Of a stretch of 64,000 bases of DNA, positions 1 through 11,300 are shown piece after piece. Position numbers and translations under genes: made by a program. Origin of the DNA: Chlorophyllum brunneum (Eukaryota; Basidiomycota; Agaricomycetes; Agaricales; Agaricaceae); contig OY756143.1 in the NCBI GenBank assembly GCA_963576785.1, positions 2,170,001 through 2,234,000 on the forward strand, written 5' to 3'. The notes beneath the pieces were generated by a model. That model did not search any database, was not told the DNA's origin, and saw only the letters and a program-made list of their open reading frames with translations. Each line of letters opens with the position of its first letter. Within the stretch, counting starts at the first letter, position 1.

Positions 1-1
1 T

Positions 2-2770
2 ATGGACAACTTATGGACGGCTCTTGATCAACACTATAACACCACCCATGACAGACCAGTTAATGCGGCAGTACTAGACAAACTTCCTCCGCCAAGTGGG
101 ATGGAGAATAGGACTTGGGTGAACTTCTCTCTCCTTGAGATGATGGAATCACTCAAGGATACCTCGAATTCTTCTGCCCCCAGCCCCAACCATATTTCCT
201 GGTCCCATCTAAAGCAGATCATCACCAATGACACATGTGCCAATCTCTTCCTCAAAATCAGCAGTGCATGTCTAACTATCGGACATTGGCCTGCGCATTT
301 CAAAAAGTCAATGTCGGTAATCATCCCCAAACCCAACAAACCCAACTACTCCACTCCGAAGGTGTTCAGACCAATCGTCCTCCTCAATATGCTTGGTAAA
401 CTAATAGAGAAGATGCTCGCCAAACAACTACAATTTGAGGTGGTGAAATTCAAAGTTCTCCACCCTCACCAACTGGGAGCCATCTGCCAATGCTCCACTG
501 AGGACGCAGGACTCTTTCTGATGCACATCATTCAGGGAGCTTGGACAAAGAAGAAGAAGACATTGGTGCTCGCATTCAATGTTGCCCAATTCTTCCCCTC
601 CCCCAATCATGATCTCCTCATCGACATACTGGGATGACAGGGATTTCCCCCACAAGTCACAGTGTTCTTCAACAATTACCTTAAAGAACGCTGCACAACC
701 TACCGGTGGAATAATGAAGTCTCCCCAGAATACAATGCAGCGGTGGGAGTGGGTCAAGGCTCTGCCCTCAGCCCCATTCTCTCCGCCTTATATCTTGCCC
801 CCCTCCTTCACGTATTCGACACCCGCATGGAGGAACACAGGGACAGATGGGACTTTGATGTCCTATCATTTGTAGATGACGGCACCTTAGTTGCGCAATC
901 CCTGTCCCTCAAACGGAACATCGAAATACTTCAACACATGTACCGCAAAATGGAGCGGCTCATGAATGAATTCGGCCTAGAAATTGAACACAGCAAGTCC
1001 AAAGTTTTTCACTTCATGCGTGCAAGACAGGACTCCAATCCCTCTATTGATTTGGGATCACCACCATTCACTGGCTGCACCCCCCTTAAACCAAAAGCCC
1101 ATTGGCATTATCTTGGGTTCTACTTTGACTGGACGTTGACCTTCAAGGAACATGTTTGATTCTACTCCGCCAAGGCAATATCGATGGTGAAGGCAATGAA
1201 AATGCTAGGGAACTCCATAAGAGGGCTGTCCCCTAGCAATAAAAGATTACTATACTGTTCATGTGTCGTACCGGTGGCAACATATGGATACCGACTTTGG
1301 TTTCACAACAAGTCATGAACAAAAGGGACTTGTGAAATCCTTAACAAGATGCAGCAAAGCGTGGCCCTCTGGATTACCGGGGCCTTCCAAACTTTGCCCA
1401 CTGGCGGCGTCGAATCCCTAGCGGGGCTCATGCCCATCAAACTCCATCTCCGAAAGTTGGCCAAATGACAAATGTCAAGGCTTCATACATTGGATGATGA
1501 ACATGCATTGGCAAGATTGACGAAGGAGTTTCATTCTTCCCCCCACCGACTTCACATCAAGAATTTCACGGAGATTCAGAAGAAGAAGACACTTGGAGCT
1601 GTGATGGATATTTTGCACCCCACCCCCAAGACTCGTTATATAGAACATTTTAACTCTGTTTCTAAATCTGTCTGGCCTGGACATAGGTTACTTGACCGTT
1701 TCTCTGCTAATGTATCTTTTATAGGATTTAACCGGGACAGCCCTCACCTCTCGAAGATGCTTTGGGACGATGTTACAACTAACGTGATGACAGACAGAAA
1801 ATCCATCATTATCGGCATGGACGGCTTGGTCCACCCCAACCCCAACCCGCTTGCCAGCCAGTTCACGGTGGCAGCTACTATTCGACACCTAGACAGTGGG
1901 AGCTCTATCATGAAGAGGCTCAGAGGAACTATGTCAACAGACACTGAACTGGTTGCACAGTACTTAGGAATTACCAAGGTACTCGCAACTGCAGAATACG
2001 ACCAAGTCGAACACGTTCATGTGTTCACCGACTCCCTCACAGCCTCTCAGCTCCTACTTGATTGCTTGCCGCACTCCTGCCAGTGACAATCCATCCTCAC
2101 ATCGAAGGCGCTCCTGGCTTGGTTCAGCAAGTCAGACCAACACCACCTTTCCTTTTATCATACGCCATCGAGGTGTAAATATGGTATACAGAAGGCCACT
2201 CACGATTGGATCCAAACGATCACCTGGCCTAACCGGGGTCGAAATCACCGAGTTCCTAATTCCATCGACTACTTATGCAAGAAGTCTGCCAAACGAGCAA
2301 TCCATACATGGCAAGCCATGTTTGGATTCAAGAAATACAGCAGTAGCTCCTTCCTCCACCTCCCGGTGTGAGCAAATGGGGCCTCCGCTCTGCTGTTGCA
2401 CATCAAGTCCAGTCCCTGAATACAAGAATGCAGTCACCAGCCTCAGCTCTTTGCAAGAGCATGTCACGCTATCCTATGCCACGCTCCAATCAGGGAGTTT
2501 CGACTTCGATTCTTCCCCAACAAGGACCTATTATGCCACCACTGTAACAGTCAAATGGTACAGACTAGGTCACACATCCTCTATCATTGCAACACCTTCA
2601 ATCATCACTTTGGCATCGATACCATCAAGACTTTTGTCAATTTCTTGCGTCAAAACCCTACCACGTTCAGCTTCCCTCCAGAACCTGACTGCCCTCGTAT
2701 CTGCGCCAGGTCAATACCCCTGTTACATCATCGTCAAGTCCAAAGGAGGTTCGGGTCTGCACCTGTGTAA
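2..2770 (+). pseudogene. LINE-1 ORF2 remnant (RT, RNase H, C-terminal zinc motif)
   Basis: A single reading frame runs through this span but is broken by several stops, including TGA at 635, 1157, 1315 and 1466 and further TGAs near 2084, 2368 and 2411. The RT palm motif FVDD is present near 870-880. Upstream of it are GQGSALSP (near 752) and the block RPIVLLNMLGKLIEKML (near 370). RNase H follows at about 1800-2080 with GMDG, TDTELVA and FTDS as the D-E-D set. A zinc-binding segment of the type CHHC then HILYHC lies near 2530-2590. The protein would copy LINE RNA by target-primed reverse transcription, but this copy cannot encode it. LINE-2 carries the same stops at the matching positions. 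Confidence 0.9.
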
Positions 2771-3212
2771 ATCCTTTTCTTTCTTTTCATTTTTTCTTAT
2801 GCTCTCCTGGTTATAGACTTCAAATTCATTCCTCTATCTCTCCCTTCCTCACTAGTCTACTATTTTATATATAGTTTTCATTCAAAATCCATCTCTCCCA
2901 TGGTGTCTGGGCAAATGCCCTCCCACATGCTAGTACCGTTTGTTGTTCCCCCTTGTGATTGCGAGTCAATAGTTTCTTTCTATCAATTTCTCTCTCTCAC
3001 TCTCTCTTTTTCCAAATTCCTCTTTCCCTTTTTCTCGCTGATCAACGTAGGTACCAAACATCTCTCTAGTGTATGTGCTAGATGGCGTCGAATCTCGAGG
3101 GGTTAGCTTATGCATAGTTTACTTTCCCTGCTCTGAACATTTTGTACAGTTTACTTTTGTATGTATGTACACATGGACTGCGTTTGAGCACCGCTATATA
3201 AATTGTTGATTC

Positions 3213-3232
3213 AAAAAAAAAAAAAAAAAAAA
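3213..3232 (+). other. Poly(A) tail of LINE-1
   Basis: About 20 A residues follow the tail context TATAAATTGTTGATTC, which is also found just before the A tracts of LINE-2 and LINE-3. This marks the 3' end of the LINE. Confidence 0.9.
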
Positions 3233-3563
3233 TCCTATAAATGATACATTAGCATGGAAGCAGTCAAGTAATCTACATCTGGGCCAGAGAGTTTTGGAAA
3301 CAGAGTTAAAAGATTCTACATAACGAGTCTTGGGGATGGGGCATGAAACATCCATCACAGCTCCAAGTGTCTTCTTCTTCTGAATCTCCATGAAATTCTT
3401 GATATGAAGTCAGTGTAAGGAAGAATGATATTCTCTTGTCAATCTTGTCAGTGTATGTTCATCATCCAATGTATGAAGCCTCAATGTTTGTCATTCAGCC
3501 AACTTTCGGAGATGGAGTTTGATGGGCATAAGCCCTGCAAGGGACTCAACTCTACCAGTGGCT
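3233..3563 (-). mobile_element. Inverted LINE fragment X (ORF2, 5' side of RNase H)
   Basis: Read on the minus strand this matches LINE ORF2 from about 1399 to 1726 of LINE-1 coordinates, including the segment around MEIQKKKTLGAVMDVS. It starts directly at the LINE-1 poly(A). Its first 12 bases (TCCTATAAATGA on the + strand) recur in reverse complement at 31491-31502, beside the 5' end of LINE-2. It is therefore one half of an older LINE that another LINE split. It has no 5' end or tail of its own here. Confidence 0.85.
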
Positions 3564-4693
3564 CAACTAAGAGGCCTTTTGCAGACTAATGCCCTTACCC
3601 CCCAAAGGTGGCATCACAGTATCAACTTAAGCAAGTACACTCGGCTTCTCTCTGAGACCCACTGACAGAGGATTTAGACCTCTCCGGCCAGGCCACACAT
3701 TCTCTGCATAGTCTGCCACGGTTCACCAGTAACTCCGGGGTTCCACCCCTGGCTGGCTTCCTGTACCCCAGCACCCACTTTGCTATGCCCATAGGGCACA
3801 GATCTGCATGTTAATGGTGTCTGGGGTCTTGTCTTGCAGGGGCTGCTACCAGGGAGGTGATCATGCCTTGCTTACAAAGCAAATCCACGGAATGCCTTGC
3901 AGCAACCACATGTAATAGTGCCCTGGAGTTTGAGTGATCCCTACTAACGTCCAACACTGCCAGGGAAAGATATACACATCCTAACTGCAGTTGGAGGGGG
4001 TAGCCTGTCCTTGTGGTCGACTTGTTTTTTTCCCCTAACCCCCTCTTATTGACTCCTATCCTTTCGGACCCTCTCGGGCTCAGCTGGGCAGTTTTTCTCA
4101 ATGTGCCCCCAGCCAGAGAACAGAGCAGAATGAAGTCTCTCCCGTAGTTCTCATGTTAGAGTGAAGGCCTAGTTAAAATAGACTTGTACCATAGCTCAGT
4201 CAAATAGACTGATGCTATTCCCACCATTGGAGAACTATGACACCATTATGAGAGTGCGCTGGGCCCCTCCACCACTAGAGAAGCCTTCAAAGTAAACAGG
4301 CAGAAGGTGACTGGCATGCCCAGTCTTTAAGCCCTTTTGCCAAGGGGGCACCCCCCACCATCCTATATAATCCAGTATTAACTCTTGTCTAGAAAAAGTG
4401 ATAGGCATACCCCATCATTAAGGCCCTTTGCCAAGGGGCCACTTCTCCTACTTGAACTAATTCTCATCTACCATATGATGGATTCCAACCTCTGTTCACA
4501 CATCCAAGATCGAGTAAGTACGCAGTGGCCAGCATACCCAGCCTTTAACCTCCTTTGCCAAGGGAGTACTATACATCCCCCTGTGTATAAGATAGTGCCC
4601 AGACCTAATGTCCAGCAAGAACAGGCCAGAAGCCCCCAACTAGAGAACCATCCCAATTAGGAAGGTAGTAGTAAGAGGTCAAGAAGGGATTTG
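3564..4693. other. Unassigned repeat-like sequence between LINE and Copia fragments
   Basis: I recognise no protein domain in either strand; the open frames are short and lack known motifs. The stretch is bounded on the left by LINE fragment X and on the right by the start of Copia RNase H homology. The only internal structure I see is the set of three hairpin repeats at 4309-4575. It may be a non-coding part of an older element or a host remnant. Confidence 0.4.
4309..4575. repeat. Three dispersed copies of a hairpin-bearing motif
   Basis: A block of about 40 bases recurs three times, with GCATGCCC at 4314, GCATACCC at 4405 and GCATACCC at 4532. Each is followed by CTTTGCCAAGGG flanked by complementary arms. 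The arm sequences differ between copies but still pair: GGCCC with GGGGCC in copy 2, CTCC with GGGAG in copy 3. Spacing is about 91 and 127 bases. Function is unknown. Confidence 0.55.
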
Positions 4694-4920
4694 TATGCAA
4701 GATATCTTGTCAACTAATTTCGATTCATCAGCTACTAGGTGAGATTGGGTTTGAACAGCCTGCTCTATATCTCATGTGTGACAATTTGGGATTGACCTTC
4801 TGGGCTTCCAACCTAGTAGTTGAATATCAGTCCAAACATGTTGCAATTCACTGGTATTTCATCCATGAACTTGTTGAGACAGGCAAAATAGAGCTATTTT
4901 ATGTGGAGTCTGAAAAGAAC
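4694..4920 (+). pseudogene. copia-E polyprotein fragment, end of RNase H
   Basis: The translation resembles the Copia RNase H C-terminal region, with LTFWASNLVVEYQSKHVA and IHWYFIHELVETGKIELF. Upstream of about 4694 the homology with copia-B stops abruptly. The reading resumes at 44056 with ADICIKSLDTIKF, the usual end of Copia polyproteins. Confidence 0.8.
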
Positions 4921-5362
4921 TGTTGAATAGTACAGTATTTATGTAGTAGCAGACAGATAATCTGACTTACTAATAAGCTGGTTAGTAGGACAGTGAGGTA
5001 CTAGTAAGAGTTGCTGTGAGTCAAGTAGAGTGAGTTAGAAATCAAGTAGATTGTCTTAAGAAACATAAGGGAATATATGTTGCTTTATGTACTAATTGTC
5101 TGGGTAGCAAACCCTAAGACCTATGAGTAATAATAGGCATAATGAGTCAGTAATAACTACAGAGTCCCTTGAAACACTGCAATATCATCAGTAGTGTCCA
5201 GTAGTATAATTAGAGCAACAGCAATCAGTTAGCTCATGAAATACATAAGAAAATGGTATATAATGTGAGTCAGAGGGTGTAGCCTTGATGACAAATATTA
5301 GATGAATAATACTGAAGAGCTAGTCATTTGGAATGCAGCTGTAGTAAGCACAAATGACAACA
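4921..5362 (-). repeat. copia-B 3' LTR
   Basis: This 442-base repeat matches 43609-44050. On the element strand it is preceded by the purine run AGGAGGAG (the polypurine tract, at about 5363-5370) and followed by the TSD AGAAC (4916-4920). Confidence 0.92.
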
Positions 5363-7735
5363 CTCCTCCTAGCTCAAAGTGTGATATGAATCAAGCACCA
5401 AACTGTATGGGTAAATAATTGCAACATGTTTGGACTAATGTTCAACAACCGGGTTGGAGGCCCAGAAGGTCAATCCTAAATTGTCACACATGAGATGTAG
5501 AGTAGGCTGTTTGAACCCAATCTCACCTAGTAGCTGATAGATCCAAATTAGTTGACAAGATGTCTCACACATGGCAACATACTCAGCTTCTGTGGTAGAC
5601 AGCACTATGGTGGCTTGTCAGTGACTCAACCAGGAAACTGGTCCATTGGCAAACAAGACTAAATTGCCTGAGGTAGACTTATATGTAACAAGACATCCCA
5701 CAAAGTCAGAATCAGAAAAGCCTTGAATAGACTTCTTTGATTGCCTGTTAAAAACAAGATGATAGCATTGCATGCTCAGAAGGTAGCAGTACAGGTATAA
5801 ACCATGCTTATAGTGCTCCTCTGAAGGACTAGCCATTTGCTGACTGAGTTTCACAATGGTATAAGTGATATTAGGTTATGAGCCAATCATGAGGTACATC
5901 AGGGATCCAACAAGTTATTGGTACTTCTGGCAGAACTCAGGGTCAATGGTATCCTTGTAGGGCAGGAAGGCACATCCTGCCAGAAGAGGTGTTTGAGTCG
6001 GCCTTGCAGTAACACCAAATTTAGCAAGAACTTTGTCAAGATATAAAATCTGATCAATGTAGATCCACTTGTTTTTCTAGTCCTACGAAATAGTCATGCC
6101 AAGAAACTCGGTAGTTTTTCCAAGGTCACAACATTCCCATTGTTCCATGAAGTTTTTCTTTATTTGGTAATAGAAGGGGCACTTCTTGCCCATAAAGACA
6201 ATATCATTGATGTAAACAAGGGCAATCATAATCAAGCCAGTCTTTGGACAGCAATTATAATATACTCTAGCATTGGATAGAGATTGCTTGAAGCCCATGG
6301 CAAGTAGTGACTTTGTCATCATGTACCACCAAGCTAAGCTAGCTTGCTTAAGGCTGTACAATGCTTTTCATAACCTCCACACTTTATTACATCCAAGTGT
6401 GAATCCCTCTGGTTGTTCAATGAAGATTTCTTCATCCAGATTGCCATATAAATAGGCAGTTTTTACCTCAATACTTTTGATCTCCCAGTCTTTGACTGCT
6501 GCTAAGGAGAACAGGAGACAAGAAGTTTTGTAGTGGATAACTGGAGAGAAAAGCTCATTGTAGTCAAGACTTTCCTTCTGCAAGAAACCTTTTACTACTA
6601 GTCAAGCATGGTGATGACTGTCCAACTTAATGTTGAAGACCCATCTATTTTTAACAATATTAATACCCTTGGTAGGGTAGTCAACTAACTCATACATGTT
6701 GCGTTTCCTGACTGCATCGAGCTTTTCAAGGCATGCCTTAAGCCATTTGTCATACTCAGTAGGTGGCAACTTGGCAAGGTCCTGAAATTGGACTGGCTAT
6801 GGCAACAGAGAAGTCGCACTAGCCTTGGAAAGGCAAGAATGGATTAACTCCATACCACCTTTGCAAATTAATTAGTGAAGCTCCTCCTTACTCAGTTCAA
6901 GCATGGGCAAATCAATATCAATGTTCTGCTCATGTACTGGCAGGAGAGGTTGTGGCCTATCAGACACATACTCATTCTCTTCTAGAATGTGATCACCAAG
7001 CCCTGGAGGGGTATTAGGTTGGCTAGGATTCCATTGTCCTTATCTTGGCTGACTCTGAAAGGCTTGTACCTTTTATAGTCCCTAAGGATGTTTTTCAGGT
7101 GTCAGCAGTCACCATAGACATTTTCTTCTCTCCATGGAACCTGAAGAGTGGTTTGATTATAGAGTTTTTTTGGTGCCTTAATGTCCAGATGGGGAATGAA
7201 GATCCTTTCTGGAATGGGTATAGGAGCCCAGTCATCAGCATGTGGATTAGGTACAGGTACAGCCTCCTCAACATCATTCTCAACCTTAACTCCTTCTAGA
7301 GGCCAAGACAGTATAAGTGGAGAGGGAGGTGGAGTGGGATCCTTGTAGGATAATCCTGGAGAAGATCCTCTAGAAAAGGAAGAAGGCAGAGGTAACAGAG
7401 TCCGCTCTCTGGGACTAGGAGTAGAAGTTCATGGATGAGGAGGCAGCAGCAGTGGTCCAGCATGTGGTATACTTGGACCAGATGGTCTTGGAACAAATCT
7501 ATCTCCAGAAGGGAGAGGATTTGGGACATCTTGATTATTTGAATTGCTATTATGAGGTAGCAATTGGCCTTGTTGTTCAGACTGTGATAGACATCTGGGG
7601 AAATAGAGTTCATTGAAGATAGCATGGGGGGAGATGAAGATAGAATTGTTCTACTGATGGCATATAAACTTAAAGTTGCTGCCATCACCTGTGTAACCAA
7701 TGAAGATCATCAATTCTGATTTAGGTGCAAGTTTA
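5363..7735 (-). pseudogene. copia-B pol, 3' part: linker, RT and RNase H
   Basis: Read from 7735 downward, this begins with the Copia integrase end (APKSELMIFIGYTG), then a Ser/Pro-rich linker. RT blocks follow, with DYNELFSP and VKTAYLYGNLDEEIFIEQPEGF (about 6583-6368) and MYSLKQASLAWW and LGKTTEFLGMTIS (about 6361-6083). RNase H follows with SDSDFVGC and STSGNLVLFANGPVSWLS (about 5854-5618). The RT active site reads YIND where Copia normally has YVDD, so one catalytic aspartate is lost, consistent with G to A change. Stops and frameshifts divide it. It joins in frame to 15084-15240 once copia-A is removed. Confidence 0.88.
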
Positions 7736-8306
7736 TGTTGAGGAAACAACCATAACGAGTTGTTTGCTGGGGGCAGTAGTAAATGCAGTGGGAGAGAACG
7801 TAGGGTCTACTCACCGAGATAATAAGCTTCTATCTGATACCTGTAGAAAGGTAATTTGGATAGACAGATATTATTGATAAAGCAGTTGATGTCAGAGGAG
7901 TAGAGGCCAAAGTCGATTAAATTGATGGAGGTGTTGTACTCAAAGAGATAGGCAATGATGAAGAGGTTGTTTGATTGAACAAGATGCAGAACTAGGTCTG
8001 CTACATGGGGTTTATATACATATTGTAACATAGGCGAGTCATACTTCATAAAATACTAGGAATACATAGGATGTTCCTTATGACTCCCTTTAACTGTGGC
8101 ATAGTGCCTGCAGAGTACTGCGGAACATAGTATCTAGTCATTGGTACTATGTAGAATAATCTATCAAGTACTTATGACTCTCATCATATGCAGAGCAACT
8201 CATAGGAAGTTACTACGGAATGAAGTTACTGGAAAGTAATGGATCAGTCTATTATTATCATAATGACTTCATAGTCTATTTTTAGAATATGTTCGAAACT
8301 TCAACA
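7736..8306 (-). repeat. copia-A 3' LTR
   Basis: This is a 571-base TG...CA repeat matching 14513-15083. The minus strand begins TGTTGAAGTTTCGAACATA. A related solo LTR lies at 44682-45259 in the opposite orientation. Confidence 0.95.
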
Positions 8307-8368
8307 CTCCTCCTTGCTCTGTATTGATGTAGAGTTTTTAATCACTCAAACGTCAAGCCAAAGCAAAG

Positions 8369-11300
8369 TCAGAATAGATTGAATTTAATTTTGTCTAAAT
8401 TCTTTGTGAGAATATCGGCAGGATTTTCTGTGCCTTTCACAGAGAATATTTCAATCTTTCCATCTTCTACCAAATCACGAATGCAATGGTATTTGATGTT
8501 AACATGTTTTGATTGTTTTTCTGTTACTGGGTTTTTGGCCCAAAATATTAAACCTTCATTATCACCAAAGAGATAAGGGGCCAATGATTGAATACCAATT
8601 TCTTCCAACAAATTGACAGTCCAAACGAGTTGTTGACTGCAATCTGACAAAGCCATATACTCGGCTTCAGTGGAAGATAATGTAACAGTTTTCTGTTTCC
8701 TACTTAACCAAGTGATAGCTCCACTGGCTAATAAACAGAAATATCCAGTTACAGATTTACAACTAATTGGATCACCAGCCCAATCAGAGTCGGAAAAAGT
8801 ATTAAGGCCTTGCATAGAACTTCTATTATAGGTAATTCTATATTTGCGAGTAGCATTAGGATACTTTAGCAAATGTAAGCCTGTATTGTAATGCGCTTTA
8901 GTAGGATTGGTCATATGTTGTGATAATTTGACAGTGGTGAAAGCTATGTCGGGCCGACTGCCTATCATCAGATACATAACTGATCCTACTAACTATTGAT
9001 ACCTTTTTATGAAGTCAGGTGTCGCTTTTCCTGTATTGGATTCGAAGATAAATCCATTTGGTAATGGGATTTCTTCTTTTCCAATTACTTTAAATCAATC
9101 AAGGACTTTTCCTAGATAATCCATTTGGTCTAGGGTAATTGATCGGTTTATAGGATTTCGCGAAATTTTCATGCCAAGAAACTCTTTGGTTGGACCAAGG
9201 TCTTGGCATTCCCATTTCTTCATAAAGAGTGCCCACTTCTCATGTAGAAGTCTAGAGCCTCTGATTCCAATGAACATTGAGTCATCTACATAGACCAGAG
9301 CTATAATAAGCTCTTTGGTTTCAGGGTCATAGTAATAATAGACTCCAGCATCTAGTTTGGATCGGACAAATCCTAGGTCGGTCATTGACTTAGTCAATTC
9401 CTTCCACCATTGTTGTCCGGATTGCTTTAGTCCATAAATGGCTCAGTTTAATTTCCAAACCAAATTACCACGACCTGTATTGAAACCTTCTGGAAGTTCC
9501 ATATAGAGTTCTTTATCCAGTTTTCCATAGAGATAAGCAGTTTTAACATCTAAACTGAGCATCTCCCAATCATTGAGGGCAGTAACTGCAAATATGAGTT
9601 GTGCTGTCTCATAACGGACTACTGGTGAAAATAGTTCATCGTAATCGATTCCCTCTATCTGAGAGAATCCTTTTGCTACTAGTCGAGCATGGTATCGACT
9701 GTCTGATTTGGGTGTAAAGACCCATCTATTTTTGACAGCTTTTCTTCCAGGTGGAAGTTTAGCTAAATCATAAACATGTCTTTCTTTGAGTGAATTTAAC
9801 TCTTCTAAGCACACTTTCCACCATTTAGATTTCTCTTCTGATGGTAGTCGATTTAGATCCTTGAAAGAAATAGGAACTAATGGTGATTTGACTTTTTGAG
9901 TGCATAGATAATCGATCATCCCTACTCCTCCTTCTCTGCATAAGCCTTCTAATGTAGAAGCTTCATGCTGAGAACGTCTATTGATTATTCTAGGTTTGGA
10001 AGCCTCTGATCGAATTTGTCTAACAAGTCTACTCGTAGAACTTGTCAACTTTGACTTAGGAGGTTGGAACATCTCATAGTCCTGGAGTATTTTGGTCGGA
10101 TGCTTTGTAGAACCATAGAAGTTTCCTGGACATTCAGGTACTTTTCTGGTTCTTTGCGGTCTCTGAGGTATTTCAGGAACTGGTATTTGATCCGAGTGAC
10201 CTTGTGGTACAGAAGGACCAGCATCCCGATTATCTTCGACAGGGGTATAGGGTATGAAAGGCTGTACATCCGGATCATCTCTTTGAGAAGGCAGATGGTT
10301 CGGACCTTCAGGGTGATTGGGTGGATCAGCATATGATAATCCATCACTATCATCGTCTTCTGGTGTTTGTGCTTCTCTTGGTGGAAAGAGAATATTTTGC
10401 ACAATACCATCCCACTCCTCCTGAACATCAGTATCGATATTCAGTGCTTTTCCCTTTCCTTTATTCTTTTTAGGTTCAGGAAAAGGAGTTGGAATTCGTC
10501 CATAAACAGATCTATAAGTCCTATCTTCCGGAGAACTTTCAGGAGAAGTTTGGGGAATAGGACTCGGTGGTCTATCAATAGGTAAACTAGTAGATGGATC
10601 TGGAGCATGGAAGACAATAATTTCCGAAGGTGTGCTTCGAGAAGTAGAAGATGATGGTTGGTTCATCCATTCTTCTTGCTTCTTTCCAATACATTTAGGG
10701 AAGTGTTCTTCACTGAATACGGCTGTTGGAGATGTATAGATTACATTTCCATTTAGGTGCCTCATGAAACAATAGTTTTTCCTATCTGATGTCCAACCAA
10801 GGAAAATCATGAGTTCTGACTTCGCTGTCAGTTTATTGTCTCTTATCTCTTTTGGGAGAAAGACATAAGCACTGCAGCCAAAGACTCTCTCTTTGGAAAT
10901 GTCTGGAATCTTTTGATTCAACACTTCATAAGGTGTTTTCCACATGAGCCATGATACTGGTGTTTTATTATAGATATGTATTGCATGATCTATAGAAAAC
11001 TCCCACCAACCATCAGGAATACAAGCATGATGCTGCATGGCTTCTGCTTTATCCATTAGAGTTTGGTTCAAGCATTCCACTCGACCATTTTGTTGGTGTA
11101 TGTGCGGTGCACTGGTCTCATGTATAATCCCTAATGAGCACAAATGAGATTGCAACTTGTCAGTTGCATACTCTCCTCCTCTATCAGTGCAGAGATTTTT
11201 TAATTTAGTCTCGTATTGAGTCTGAATTAGAATAATGAAATTTTTCATTTCTTTTGCTGCTTCTGATTTCTTATGGAGGAAGCAAATCCATCCATGAGAG

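Larger units (their letters stand above)
1..3232 (+). mobile_element. LINE-1: 3' half of a Tad1-like LINE, cut by the window edge
   Basis: This is a non-LTR retrotransposon that enters the window inside ORF2. The order is the endonuclease-RT linker, reverse transcriptase, RNase H, a C-terminal zinc-binding segment, a 3' UTR of about 440 bases and an A tract (3213-3232). The APE endonuclease and ORF1 lie to the left of the window. The body up to about 3070 appears identical to LINE-2 on the opposite strand (position p corresponds to about 21549 minus p), while the last 150 bases differ clearly. Directly after the A tract is an inverted LINE fragment, so the target was another LINE. The Tad1 clade assignment rests on the APE-RT-RNase H order and the fungal host; a phylogeny was not possible. 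Confidence 0.93.

Noticed and set aside
2019..2816. Open frame of 265 codons inside LINE-1 (and its twin at 18733-19530)
   Set aside because: It lies in a different frame from RNase H and the C-terminal zinc segment of ORF2, has no domain, and its presence in both copies simply reflects that the two LINEs are identical.
3720..3790. Possible tRNA-derived SINE promoter (a GGTTCCACCCC stretch resembling a B box)
   Set aside because: No matching A box at the right distance and no tRNA-like fold or tail; the match is weak.
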